Assembly: GCA_965116865.1 (NCBI GenBank)
Contig: OZ220727.1
Span: forward strand, 310,001 to 374,000
DNA from: Aldehydirespirator sp965116865
Lineage (GTDB): Bacteria > Actinomycetota > Acidimicrobiia > Acidimicrobiales > Aldehydirespiratoraceae
DNA: 64,000 nucleotides
Direction: 5' to 3'
Shown one piece after another: positions 53,582-61,752 of the stretch (its first letter is position 1; each line of letters starts with the position of its first letter). The translations under genes and the position numbers were made by a program. Below the pieces are notes generated by a model, which searched no databases, had not been told where the DNA came from, and saw nothing but the letters and a program-made list of their open reading frames with translations.

Positions 53582-53707
53582 GCCGGGCAGCTGTGGCGGC
53601 TGTAGGGCCGTGTCGGCGGTGTCGCACCGGTCTTGGGTATCGGGAACGGCCGGGCGGCGAGACCGGTCGTGTCGGGCGGCGGCTCGGCGGCCGGCCTTGA
53701 GGGGCGT

Positions 53708-54427
53708 GTGAGCGGGGCGCCTGCGACGGCCGGAGACGCTCGGTCCGGTCCGCACGTGCTGGTCGCCGACGTGGACGCCCCGGCTCTGGTCGGCGAGGAC
53801 CGGCATCATCTCGAACGGGTTCTGCGCCTGCGCCCGGGAGATCCCCTCACCGTCGGCGACGGTGCCGGCCGGTGGCGGACGTGCCGGTTCGGCGAGGAGA
53901 TCGAGACGGTCGGAAGGGTGGTGGCGACCGCTGCCCCGAGCCCGGTGGTGGCCGTGGGTTTCGCTGTCCTCAAGGGTGGACGATCCGAGGCGGCCGTCAG
54001 GAAGCTCACGGAGCTGGGGATCGATCGGATCGTGCCGTTCGTTGCTGAGCGGTCGGTGGTGCGCGGGGACGCGGCCGATCTGGCCCGGCGGCGGGAGCGG
54101 TGGCGACGCGTGGCCCGCGAGGCGGTGATGCAGTGCCGCCGTCTGTGGGTACCGGAGGTCGAGCCGGTGCGCGCCTTCGGCGAGCTTGACTTGGGAGGCG
54201 CTGCTCTGGCGGTGTCGGACGGCCGGACGTTGGCGGACGGCGAGAACTTCCTGCTGGTGGGTCCCGAGGGCGGATGGAGCGGAGCTGAGCTGGCGTCGGT
54301 GGACCGCCACGTGTGTCTCGGCCCGCACATCATGCGGGCGGAGACTGCCGCCGTTGCCGCTGCCGTGTTCCTGGGCGCCCGGCGCGGCGGCAGACTGCCG
54401 TCGGCAGGGGTTGCGGGCGGGAATTGA
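53708..54427 (+). CDS. rsmE: 16S rRNA (uracil(1498)-N3)-methyltransferase RsmE
   Basis: A 239-residue SPOUT methyltransferase: HHLERVLRLRPGDPLTVGDGAGR (PUA-like start), LKGGRSEAAVRKLTELGIDRIVPFVAERSVV, and the knot segment FLLVGPEGGWSGAELASVDRHVCLGPHIMRAETAAVAAAVFL. GTG 53708 was chosen; an in-frame extension from 53633 is not conserved. It methylates U1498 of 16S rRNA. Confidence 0.92.
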   Translation: MSGAPATAGDARSGPHVLVADVDAPALVGEDRHHLERVLRLRPGDPLTVGDGAGRWRTCRFGEEIETVGRVVATAAPSPVVAVGFAVLKGGRSEAAVRKLTELGIDRIVPFVAERSVVRGDAADLARRRERWRRVAREAVMQCRRLWVPEVEPVRAFGELDLGGAALAVSDGRTLADGENFLLVGPEGGWSGAELASVDRHVCLGPHIMRAETAAVAAAVFLGARRGGRLPSAGVAGGN

Positions 54428-54491
54428 CTGTTGTGCTGGCGGGCTGGTCGCGGTACGGGGGCTGTCAGCGGGGATCGACGCCGTTGCCGTC

Positions 54492-54684
54492 GAGGTTGTT
54501 GGCCGCAGCGACGGACGTGTCGGCGGCGTCGGGCAGCGCTCCCGGCCGCTTGACCAGCGGGGGTCGAGGTTGTTGGCCGCAGCGACGGACGTGTCGGCGG
54601 AGAGGTGGCCATCGTCTGCGTCAACTGGCTGCCTGGTGGAGGTTGTTGGCCGCAGCGACGGACGTGTCGGCGGAGAGGTGGCCA
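54492..54684. repeat. Three 35-bp repeats with two different intervening segments (periods 74 and 73 bp)
   Basis: The repeat starts at 54492, 54566 and 54639. The segments between (39 and 38 bp) are unrelated to each other. The third copy overlaps the 3' end of the minus-strand gene that stops at 54621, encoding LSADTSVAAANNL. The most CRISPR-like of the local arrays. Confidence 0.93.
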
Positions 54685-55163
54685 TGGGTCGGGACGGCAC
54701 CGATGTCGCTGATCTTGAACCCGGCAGTCGAAGAGGCGCCGATGTCGGTGACCGAGTAGGGCGCGCCGCCGGCCGAAGTCGAGGTCGGCGCCGCAACGGC
54801 GGTCGAGGCCGGGGAAGAGGTCGATGTCAGCACAGCCGTAAGCCAGGCGCCGGCGGCCAGCCTGCGGAGGCCGGGCGGGAGGCTCCTGCGACCCGGGTCC
54901 GGCGGCGGCGGTGAAGGCTTGCAGGTTGGACCGTTGGACCCGATTGTGCGGACTCGTTTGCCGGGCCGGGCCCGACGCCAGCCTCGCTGCGCGTTGTCTG
55001 GGTCCTGCGCGTTGTCTGGGTCCTGCGCGTTGTCTGGGTCCTGCGCGTTGTCTGGGTCCTGCGCGTTGTCTGGGTCCTGCGCGTTGTCTGGGTCCTGCGC
55101 GTTGTCTGGGTCCTGCGCGTTGTCTGGGTCCTGCGCGTTGTCTGGGCCGGTGGATCTGGTCAT
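54621..55163 (-). CDS. Membrane protein with N-terminal (PDNAQD)n repeat, coupled to the pseudokinase gene
   Basis: No family recognised. The ATG at 55163 overlaps the TGA of the upstream gene (ATGA), the best evidence that it is translated. The 180 residues start MTRSTG, then eight to nine six-residue repeats PDNAQD, a basic Pro-rich stretch (RRARPGKRVRTIG...), one hydrophobic segment (LRRLAAGAWLTAVLTSTSSPASTAVAA) and a Ser/Thr/Ala tail. If the helix inserts with the basic side inward, the acidic repeat is cytoplasmic, on the same side as the pseudokinase domain. Repeat number is likely to vary. Confidence 0.55.
   Translation of the reverse strand: MTRSTGPDNAQDPDNAQDPDNAQDPDNAQDPDNAQDPDNAQDPDNAQDPDNAQDPDNAQRGWRRARPGKRVRTIGSNGPTCKPSPPPPDPGRRSLPPGLRRLAAGAWLTAVLTSTSSPASTAVAAPTSTSAGGAPYSVTDIGASSTAGFKISDIGAVPTHGHLSADTSVAAANNLHQAAS
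54990..55147. repeat. 18-bp tandem repeat, eight full copies plus a partial
   Basis: Units start every 18 bases from 54990 to 55134 and look identical. On the minus strand each encodes six residues (PDNAQD type); on the plus strand each would encode ALSGSC. Confidence 0.95.
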
Positions 55164-56440
55164 GGGGATTCTCTGGGATTGAGGAGCTTCGAACCCGCCG
55201 TGGTGTAGACCCGCAGCAGGTCGCACGGGCCGTGGGTGACAGCGTCGGCGCCGGTGGGGGAGTCGACGCTCCATCGCACCGGCAGCGAGATAGTTCCGCC
55301 CGGACCGGGCCAGTCGTCGAACAGCACGACTCCGCCGGTGCCGGGACGCACGATCGCCGCGGTGGCCTCCCCGTCGCAGTCCCAGTCGCCGGTCTCGACG
55401 AAGTCGCCGGTGGCTCCTATGGCGTAGCGGCGTCCGCCGTGCTCGATGATCGCGGCCGCCTCCCGCACAGAGACTGCGCTCTGGCCAGCTTCGGCGATCG
55501 GGGACGGTCCGTCAGCGGAGCCGCGGGCGCCTGCCGGGTCGCTGCTTGATTCGGTGTCGGCGCCGTCAGCGGGCCGGCCGGGCGCGCCTGTATCGACGGT
55601 GCCTGCGGGGTCCTCTGTGTCGGGGGCGGCGCGGCCGTCGGTCGTGGCGGCGGGATTGGCGTGGACTGCAGTGTCGCCCGTCTTGCCCGGGCCGATCTCG
55701 GTCGGCACTCCGGAGGCTTCTTGCGGCGCCGGCCCGGGATCGCCGTTTCGGGCGCCGATCACGAAGGCAGCACAGGCTGCGACGACTACTGCGCCAGCCC
55801 AGATGAGCGGCTTGGGACGGACGCGCCGCCTCAGGCTTGCGAGGACGCCGCCGCCCGCGACCCGGACCGGCGCCGATCTCGCCGGTCGCTTGACCGAGAG
55901 CATCTTGAGCCGTCTGGCCAGCTCGCGAGCGCTGAGTGTGCCGGCCCGGGCCGTCTCAGCCAGCGAGAACAGCTTCGTGGCGACGGCCCCTCGGCCCATT
56001 GACGGGTCGTGGCAGAGGTCGGCCAGCGCGACGATGTCGGCGAGGCGGTTCTCCGGCGAGGCATCGGCGGTCGACGTCAGGCCGCAGAGCACGGGGAAAT
56101 CGTCCTCGCCGTGCAGGATGTGGGTCGGCGTGAGCTGGAGGCGGGCGACGCCGAGTTGGTGGAGGTCGGCGACCACCGCAGCCAGGGCGGCCATCCCCGC
56201 TGCCCGCTCGGACGGGTCGGCAAGCGGACGGGAGGCCCAGGTGTCGGAGTTGACGAATTCGGTGTGCAGCGCCCGTCCGCCGTTTTCGGTCACGACGACG
56301 TCGACGAACCGCACCAGGCCCGGATGGTTCAGGCGCCTCAGCAGATCCGCCTCCTGCTGGACGTCTTCGGCCCGTTCTGCCGCGACCTGCTTGATGGCGA
56401 TCAGCCGGCCCGCCGACCGGCTGACGGTCACAGACGCCAC
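55160..56440 (-). CDS. Membrane pseudokinase with extracytoplasmic VCBS/FG-GAP-like domain
   Basis: The 426 residues divide into an N-terminal protein-kinase-like domain (1-170), a linker, a transmembrane helix (PLIWAGAVVVAACAAFVIGA, about 215-235), a low-complexity Gly/Ala/Asp stretch and a C-terminal domain with GDFVETGDWDCDGEATAAIV, which resembles FG-GAP-like repeats. The kinase part keeps IAIKQV (the VAIK lysine) and a C-helix glutamate. The glycine loop is weak, the HRDLKPxN loop reads ARLQLTPTHIL with the catalytic aspartate lost, and DFG reads LCG. Catalysis is therefore unlikely. The GTG start is at 56440. Confidence 0.7.
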   Translation of the reverse strand: MASVTVSRSAGRLIAIKQVAAERAEDVQQEADLLRRLNHPGLVRFVDVVVTENGGRALHTEFVNSDTWASRPLADPSERAAGMAALAAVVADLHQLGVARLQLTPTHILHGEDDFPVLCGLTSTADASPENRLADIVALADLCHDPSMGRGAVATKLFSLAETARAGTLSARELARRLKMLSVKRPARSAPVRVAGGGVLASLRRRVRPKPLIWAGAVVVAACAAFVIGARNGDPGPAPQEASGVPTEIGPGKTGDTAVHANPAATTDGRAAPDTEDPAGTVDTGAPGRPADGADTESSSDPAGARGSADGPSPIAEAGQSAVSVREAAAIIEHGGRRYAIGATGDFVETGDWDCDGEATAAIVRPGTGGVVLFDDWPGPGGTISLPVRWSVDSPTGADAVTHGPCDLLRVYTTAGSKLLNPRESP

Positions 56441-56489
56441 GACCGACGCTCGATTCTCGCAGCCTCGTCGTCACAGTCTGTCAGTAGAC

Positions 56490-56613
56490 GTGCCATCGGA
56501 TCTCTCATCGGGCCTTTCCTCGAACTGCGAGGCCCGGCTCGCGGCCCGCACGGATCGCCGTGTGCCATCGGATCTCTCATCGGGCCTTTCCTCCATCGGG
56601 CCTTTCCTCGAAC
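56490..56613. repeat. Direct repeat upstream of the pseudokinase (period 72 bp)
   Basis: At least 32 bp at 56490 and 56562 are identical, separated by 36-40 bp of different DNA. The second copy contains an extra 16-bp tandem (CATCGGGCCTTTCCTC) at its end. The gap 56441-56778 holds this repeat and the AT-rich promoter region. Confidence 0.9.
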
Positions 56614-56643
56614 CATTTGTCGGATCATTTGTCGGATCATGTG

Positions 56644-56673
56644 TTTCATCTCCAAGCATATAGACTATATAAT
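56644..56673 (+). promoter_or_regulatory. Probable promoter for the DUF512-der operon
   Basis: A perfect TATAAT (56668-56673) lies in an AT-rich island (56655-56700) that stands out in this GC-rich DNA. TTTCAT at 56644-56649 could serve as a weak -35 with an 18-base spacer. The next plus-strand gene starts at 56779. The AT-rich core is partly palindromic, so a minus-strand promoter for the pseudokinase operon is also possible. Confidence 0.5.
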
Positions 56674-56778
56674 AGTATATATCAGATTTCTACAATGCAA
56701 ATGCAGTGATGCAGAGAATCGTGATGCAGGGAATGCTGACCGTGCGGCGGGGCCGGTTTCGGCCGGTAGCCTTCGCTC

Positions 56779-58224
56779 GTGGCCGGTCCGCAGATCGTGG
56801 CCGTCGCGGCCGGCTCTCCGGCCGAGCGGGCGGGGCTGAGGCCCGGCGACGAGGTCGCGGCCATCGCCGGGGAGTCGCCCCGCGACGTCATCCGCTGGCA
56901 GTTGCTGAGCGACGGGGCGGAGGTCCGGATCGACGTGAGGCGCGACGGCGGCAGCTTCGCCGTAGTGGTCGCCAAGCAGGAGGGCGAGCCTCTCGGCGCC
57001 GAGGTGGACGCGGCCGTGTTCGACGGGGTGCAGACCTGCGACAACCACTGCGAGTTCTGCTTCGTGCACCAGCTTCCGCGGGGGATGCGCCGCTCGCTGT
57101 ACCTCAAGGACGACGACTACCGGCTGTCGTTCCTGTACGGGAACTTCACCACCCTCACCCGGTTCACGGAGCTCGACTACGAGCGGGTGGTGACCGAGCG
57201 GCTGTCGCCGTTGTACGTGTCGATCCACTCAACCGACCCCGACGTGCGGGCAGCGATCCTCCAGAATCGCCGCGGCGCGGTGTCGCTGCGCTGGCTGCGG
57301 CTCCTGCTCGACGCTGGCATAGAGGTCCACGGGCAGGTCGTGGTGTGTCCCGGCGTCAACGACGGCGACGTCCTGACCGACACCCTCGCGGGCGTGCTCG
57401 ACCGTTTCCCGGAGTTGCGGACTCTGTGCGTGGTGCCGCTAGGGCTGTCGAGGTTCAATCGCCGGCCCAGGATGCGGTTGCACACTCGGGCCGAGGCCGC
57501 AGCGGTCGTCGACGTCGTGGAGGACTGGCAGTCGGTGTACCTGCGCGTGCTCGGCCGTCGCCTGGCGTTCGTGGCCGACGAGTACTACCTGATGTGCGGT
57601 CGCAGCTTCCCGGACGCTGAGCACTACGAAGGCTTCGACATGCACGAGGACGGCATCGGCATGGCCCGCGCCTTCGAGACGGAGTTCTCGCAGGAGGGGC
57701 ACGCTCCCACACCGCCGCGCTCGGGTTTCTTCGCCTGGGTGGACGGCGCGCCGGCCGACGGCTACCGGGCGCCCCGCCACGGCTCGGCCGCCGACGCCGT
57801 GGCTGTCCCGCAGCCGGCCGCGGCCGTCCCCGAGCCGCCTCCCGGATCGAGCGGCTCGCCGGTGGCGATCTCGCGCCGAGCGCGCCGCGCCCGGCAGGAC
57901 GCGCCGGTCGCGGTGCTCACCGGCGCCCTGGGCGCGGCGGTGGTGTCGCCGTTGGTGGAGTCGCTGGGCCGCCGCGACGCTCGCGTGGTCACCGTCGACA
58001 ACCGCTTCTTCGGTGGCAACATCGGCGTCACCGGGCTGATGGTGGGCGCCGATGTGGCCCGGGTCCTCGCCGGCGAGCCCGAAGGCGACCGCTACCTGCT
58101 GCCCGATGTCTGCCTCAGCCGGGGCCGCTTCCTCGACGGGACCTCCACGCGGGAGCTTCCCCGCCCCGTCGAGGTGGTTGCCACCCACGGGAGGGCGCTG
58201 CGACTGGCGTTGGAGCGGTCGTGA
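56779..58224 (+). CDS. DUF512 family protein (PDZ plus radical-SAM-like)
   Basis: A 481-residue protein: an N-terminal PDZ-like domain (IVAVAAGSPAERAGLRPGDEVAAIAGESP), a CDNHCEFCFVHQLPRGMR cluster motif (Cx3Cx2C) of radical-SAM type, and the DUF512 domain (SPLYVSIHSTDPDVRA, CVVPLGLSRFNRR, FVADEYYLMCGRSFPD). The C-terminal part includes a segment of about 60 residues rich in Ala/Pro. Function unknown; it is usually next to der. Its TGA overlaps the GTG of der. Confidence 0.88.
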   Translation: MAGPQIVAVAAGSPAERAGLRPGDEVAAIAGESPRDVIRWQLLSDGAEVRIDVRRDGGSFAVVVAKQEGEPLGAEVDAAVFDGVQTCDNHCEFCFVHQLPRGMRRSLYLKDDDYRLSFLYGNFTTLTRFTELDYERVVTERLSPLYVSIHSTDPDVRAAILQNRRGAVSLRWLRLLLDAGIEVHGQVVVCPGVNDGDVLTDTLAGVLDRFPELRTLCVVPLGLSRFNRRPRMRLHTRAEAAAVVDVVEDWQSVYLRVLGRRLAFVADEYYLMCGRSFPDAEHYEGFDMHEDGIGMARAFETEFSQEGHAPTPPRSGFFAWVDGAPADGYRAPRHGSAADAVAVPQPAAAVPEPPPGSSGSPVAISRRARRARQDAPVAVLTGALGAAVVSPLVESLGRRDARVVTVDNRFFGGNIGVTGLMVGADVARVLAGEPEGDRYLLPDVCLSRGRFLDGTSTRELPRPVEVVATHGRALRLALERS

Positions 58225-59555
58225 GCGCGGTGGTGGCCGTGGTCGGGCGGCCCAACGTCGGCAAGTCGACTCTGGTGAACCGGATCCTGGGTCGCCGCGA
58301 GGCGATTGTGGAGGAGCGGCCGGGCGTCACCCGCGACCGCAAGGCGGTCGACGCCGAATGGCAGGGCCGCAGCTTCACGCTGCTCGACACCGGCGGCTGG
58401 AGTGCCTCCGGCGACGACCTCGATTCCAAGGTCAGCGCTCAGGCCGAGCGGGCGGTGCGCTCCGCCGACGCGGTGCTGTTCGTGGTGGACGGTTCGGTGG
58501 GCCTGACCGCTGACGACGAGCAGGTCGCCCGGGTTCTGCACTCGGCCGCTGTGCCGGTGATGGTGGTGGCCAACAAGGTCGACCACGCGGCCCACGCCGA
58601 CTCGGCCTGGGAACTGCTGGGCCTCGGGCTCGGCGACCCCCACCGGGTGAGCGCGCTGCACGGCCGCGGCACCGGCGACCTGCTGGAGGAGCTCGTCGCC
58701 CGGCTCGACGCGGCCGGCGCCTCGACCGCACGGGACGCGCCGGGCGTGCCGGCCCCCGACCCGTCAGGCGCCGGCCTGCCGGCCGCGGCGTTCTCGGTGG
58801 TGCTGGTGGGCCGGCCCAACGCCGGGAAGTCCACTCTGTTCAACCGGCTCATCGGGGAGGACCGCGCTATCGTGCATGACCTTCCGGGCACCACTCGCGA
58901 CGCCATCGACACTCTCGTCGAGACCGACGTGGGGCCGGTGCGGTTCGTCGACACCGCCGGGATGCGCCGCCGGGCCCGCATCGACTCGGGCGCAGAGTAC
59001 TACTCACTGCTGAGGGCCCTGCGGGCGGTGGATGCCGCCGACGTGGCGCTTCTGGTGATCGACTCGTCGGTGGGAGTCACCCACCAGGACCAGCGTCTGG
59101 CCGAGCGGGTCGACGCCGCCGGCTGCCCGGTGGTGGTCCTGCTCAACAAGTGGGACCTGATCGGCACCGACGAGCGCGTCGGCTTGGGCCGCGACGTGGG
59201 CGACCGGCTGGGCTTCCTGGGCGACCCGCCGGTGCTGCGCATCAGCGCACTCAACGGCAGAGGCGTGACCCGGCTGTGGCCGTCGCTGAGTGCGGCGGTG
59301 GCCCAGTACCGCACCCGCATCCCCACCCGGAGGGTCAACGAGGTGGTGCGGGCCGCCCAGAGCGCCCAGCCCGCGCCCGCCGGGGCTCGCATCCTGTACG
59401 CAGCGCAGGTGGCCACCGACCCGCCGACGTTCACGCTGTTCGCCAACCGCGCCCTTCCCCGCACCTACCTGCGCTACATCGAGCGCAAGCTGCGTGAGAG
59501 TTTCGACCTGGGCGCCACGGCGCTCAAGTTCAGGGTCCGCCGCCGCGACGAGTAG
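58221..59555 (+). CDS. der: Ribosome biogenesis GTPase Der (EngA)
   Basis: Two tandem GTPase domains and a KH-like domain in 444 residues: GRPNVGKSTLVNRILG and GRPNAGKSTLFNRLIG (G1), DTGGW and DTAGMRRRARI (G3), NKVD and NKWD (G4), ending with TFTLFANRALPRTYLRYIERKLRESFDLGATALKFRVRR. Needed for 50S assembly. GTG start coupled to DUF512. The last codons and stop are part of a 72-bp-spaced repeat. Confidence 0.95.
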   Translation: MSAVVAVVGRPNVGKSTLVNRILGRREAIVEERPGVTRDRKAVDAEWQGRSFTLLDTGGWSASGDDLDSKVSAQAERAVRSADAVLFVVDGSVGLTADDEQVARVLHSAAVPVMVVANKVDHAAHADSAWELLGLGLGDPHRVSALHGRGTGDLLEELVARLDAAGASTARDAPGVPAPDPSGAGLPAAAFSVVLVGRPNAGKSTLFNRLIGEDRAIVHDLPGTTRDAIDTLVETDVGPVRFVDTAGMRRRARIDSGAEYYSLLRALRAVDAADVALLVIDSSVGVTHQDQRLAERVDAAGCPVVVLLNKWDLIGTDERVGLGRDVGDRLGFLGDPPVLRISALNGRGVTRLWPSLSAAVAQYRTRIPTRRVNEVVRAAQSAQPAPAGARILYAAQVATDPPTFTLFANRALPRTYLRYIERKLRESFDLGATALKFRVRRRDE

Positions 59556-59745
59556 CTCTCGCGACGTTCGGCTGGGCCTGCCTGGCCCGTTCGATCGGCC
59601 GTCAGGGTCCGCCGCCGCGACGAGTAGCCCTCGCGGCGTTCGGCGCGCGGTGCTCCAGGCCGGAGCGCCCGCCGGCTGGCCGCACGAGCACCACGGACAC
59701 GCCTCCTCGCGGCGTTCGGCGCGCGGTGCTCCAGGCCGGAGCGCC
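59530..59745. repeat. Two nested direct-repeat pairs after der (periods 72 and 75 bp)
   Basis: Pair one: 43 bp at 59530 and 59602 with two mismatches; copy one contains the der stop TAG. Pair two: 41 bp at 59629 and 59704, identical; it overlaps the end of the second copy of pair one. This order implies two successive events at one site. Confidence 0.95.
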
Positions 59746-59827
59746 GGGCGCTTTCCACCCTGGCGCCGCGCCGAAGCGGTACGATTAGGGCGGGCAGCGG
59801 ACCGCGGATCCGAGGGGAGGGGCGCGC

Positions 59828-60907
59828 ATGGTGACGGTCGTTCTCGATCTTCTGGCGTTGTGCTGTGCCCTCGCTACGGCGTTCTACATCCGCTCGGCCC
59901 GCCACCGTCGGCGGTTCGTGCATCTGATCGAGGGCGACGCTGTCAGCCGTCCCGAGGCGCTGGCCTTGGCCGACGCCGGGTACCGCAAGGATGTCCACGG
60001 GGCGGTCGTCTACGGGATGCTGGTGCTGGTGGCGCTGCTGGTGGGCCGGGTGAACCTGGACGGCATCGACGTTGTGCTGGGCCTGCTGGCCGTGCCGGCG
60101 GCGATGTCGGTGTGGTGGGCCCGCACCGCGCTGGAAGAGGTCCGCATGGCCCGCAGCCGCTACTCGCTGGAGCGTCGTGCCGAGCAGGCCCTCGAACAGG
60201 AGCAGCTGGCGCCCAAGGCGTGGGCGGCCCGGCTGGCGCCCGAGGAGGTTCCCGACTTCAGCGGGTTCGAGATCGGCCGGGTCTACCAGGCGGGGTCGGG
60301 TCTGATGGCGGGCGACTTCTTCGACGTGCATCGGGTGGGGTCCCACCGGGTGGCGGCCGTCATCGGCGACGTGGCCGGCCATGGCATCGAGTCGTCGATC
60401 ACCGCGTTCCAGGCCAAGTACCTGCTGAGGGTGTTCCTGCGCCAGTTCCGCGACCCGGCCCAGGCTTTCGAGGAGATCAACGCGCAGCTGGCGGCAGGGG
60501 ACCGCAACGAGGAGTTCATCTCGGCGTGCGTGGTGGTGTTCGACACCGAGGCAGGGACGCTTCGATACTCGTCGGCGGGCCATCCGGCCGCGTTCCTGTT
60601 CCACGAGGAGGGCACCAGGCCGCTGCGTTCCACGGGCCCTCTGCTGATGCTCGACCCTCACGCGACGTACTTCTCCAGGGAGATCCCGATGGCGTCGGGC
60701 GATCTGGTGGTGATGTACACCGACGGTCTGGCCGAGGCCCGCGTCGGGCGCCAGATGTTCGGCGAGAACCGGATCATCCGCTCTGTGGAGCGCGACATCA
60801 GCGCGGCTCCCGACGTGCTGTGCAAGTCGCTGCTGGACGCGGCCAAGGACTTCGCTGGCGGCACGATCGGCGACGACACCGCCATCATGGCCATCCGGCG
60901 GGACTGA
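59828..60907 (+). CDS. SpoIIE/RsbU-type PP2C serine phosphatase, membrane-bound
   Basis: The 359 residues start with two or three membrane helices (VVLDLLALCCALATAFYI; VVYGMLVLVALLVG; VVLGLLAVPAAMSVWW), then a short coil, then a PP2C domain: GDFFDVHRVG, VIGDVAGHGIESS, YSSAGHPAAFLFHEEG, VMYTDGLAEARVG and IGDDTAIMAIRRD, with the metal-binding aspartates. Such phosphatases activate anti-anti-sigma factors in stress-response switches. No partner gene is adjacent. A GAGGGGAGGGG stretch precedes the ATG. Confidence 0.9.
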   Translation: MVTVVLDLLALCCALATAFYIRSARHRRRFVHLIEGDAVSRPEALALADAGYRKDVHGAVVYGMLVLVALLVGRVNLDGIDVVLGLLAVPAAMSVWWARTALEEVRMARSRYSLERRAEQALEQEQLAPKAWAARLAPEEVPDFSGFEIGRVYQAGSGLMAGDFFDVHRVGSHRVAAVIGDVAGHGIESSITAFQAKYLLRVFLRQFRDPAQAFEEINAQLAAGDRNEEFISACVVVFDTEAGTLRYSSAGHPAAFLFHEEGTRPLRSTGPLLMLDPHATYFSREIPMASGDLVVMYTDGLAEARVGRQMFGENRIIRSVERDISAAPDVLCKSLLDAAKDFAGGTIGDDTAIMAIRRD

Positions 60908-60911
60908 ACCC

Positions 60912-61124
60912 ATGGCATGGTGCCGTTTCTGCGAGCGGTACCTGACGCCGGCCGCCCTTGTCACCGAGGGTGCCTGCCCATCCTGCGGACGCGAGGTCCA
61001 GCATCCGGCCGAACGACCGGCACCGGTCGCGGAGCGAGTCCCGTGGCATTTCTGGCTGCTGGTGGGTGCCGCCGCGGTCTACCTGGCGTGGCGGGCGGTG
61101 CAGGGTGTCGCCCTGCTGCTGTAG
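60912..61124 (+). CDS. Small zinc-ribbon membrane protein
   Basis: A 70-residue protein with two CxxC pairs (WCRFCERY...CPSCGREV) forming a probable zinc ribbon, then a Pro-rich linker and one transmembrane helix (WHFWLLVGAAAVYLAWRAV). It starts four bases after the phosphatase stop, so the two are likely co-transcribed. Function unknown. Confidence 0.7.
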   Translation: MAWCRFCERYLTPAALVTEGACPSCGREVQHPAERPAPVAERVPWHFWLLVGAAAVYLAWRAVQGVALLL

Positions 61125-61142
61125 CCGCTAGTCTCGCCGCCA

Positions 61143-61217
61143 CGGGCTGTGGCGCAGCTTGGTTAGCGCGTCGGTCTGGGGGACCGAAGGTCGGGAGTTC
61201 AAATCTCCCCAGCCCGA
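61143..61217 (+). tRNA. tRNA-Pro (anticodon GGG)
   Basis: Acceptor CGGGCTG/CAGCCCG, D arm GCGC...GCGC, anticodon arm TCGGT-CTGGGGG-ACCGA with anticodon GGG at 61178-61180, T arm GGGAG-TTCAAAT-CTCCC, discriminator A. CCA is not encoded. Downstream DNA is of lower GC and carries a mobile-type gene pair, suggesting an integration site. Confidence 0.95.
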
Positions 61218-61227
61218 CAGACAAAAC

Positions 61228-61256
61228 CCTAGGTCAAAGTGTATTTCTGACCTAGG
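61228..61256 (+). terminator. Perfect 9-bp hairpin just after tRNA-Pro
   Basis: CCTAGGTCA (61228-61236) pairs with TGACCTAGG (61248-61256) around an 11-base loop. It may end the tRNA transcript or mark a recombination site. Confidence 0.6.
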
Positions 61257-61752
61257 CATACCTGTGGATAACTCTGAGATTGGCCGAACTTCTAACGAAA
61301 ATTCTAACGGACGATCTGTGAAGCTTCGTTATCCGACGTGTCAGAACACGCCTCAGAGCGTCGCGCGACCGATGCCGTGGGAACTTGAATCGTCTTCCTG
61401 TAGGGCGAAAACGCGAAGGGACATGGCTGCGGTCAGAACTGTCGTCGGACCCGCCCAGTGGGCTCCTGTCCCAGAGGTCGCGTCCGACACCAGCGGCGCA
61501 GGCAACGAAGCTGGCTCCGAGGATTGTGTGCAGTGTGAGGATCCATCCCCGCTGTTGCGCGACTGCCCGACCTGGCGATCACTTCCAGTGGGGTGGAGCT
61601 TCCAGCACCGAGACGCTGGCTCCCGCTCGAGAGCCGTCTACGAGATCCGGGGGCGCCGTGGGTCAGCGCGGCGTTCAAGTTTCTGCTGCCAAGGACTTCT
61701 GACGGAACTTCTAACGGACGGTTGGTAATGGGCGATATCCACGGAGCATGCG
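61257..61752. other. Gene-free, lower-GC stretch between tRNA-Pro and the TcmP module
   Basis: No convincing gene. GAACTTCTAACG occurs at about 61283 and 61706, with another TTCTAACGGACG in between at about 61298, so related 12-18 bp direct repeats flank about 420 bp. The longest open frame (61159-61728) begins inside the tRNA and is not protein-like. Confidence 0.4.

Noticed and set aside
54919..55549. Plus-strand frame with an ALSGSC repeat
   Set aside because: No coupling, start signal or domain; the minus-strand frame overlaps the pseudokinase stop by ATGA and is preferred.
61159..61728. 189-codon plus-strand frame after tRNA-Pro
   Set aside because: It starts inside the tRNA and its translation has no domain or plausible composition.
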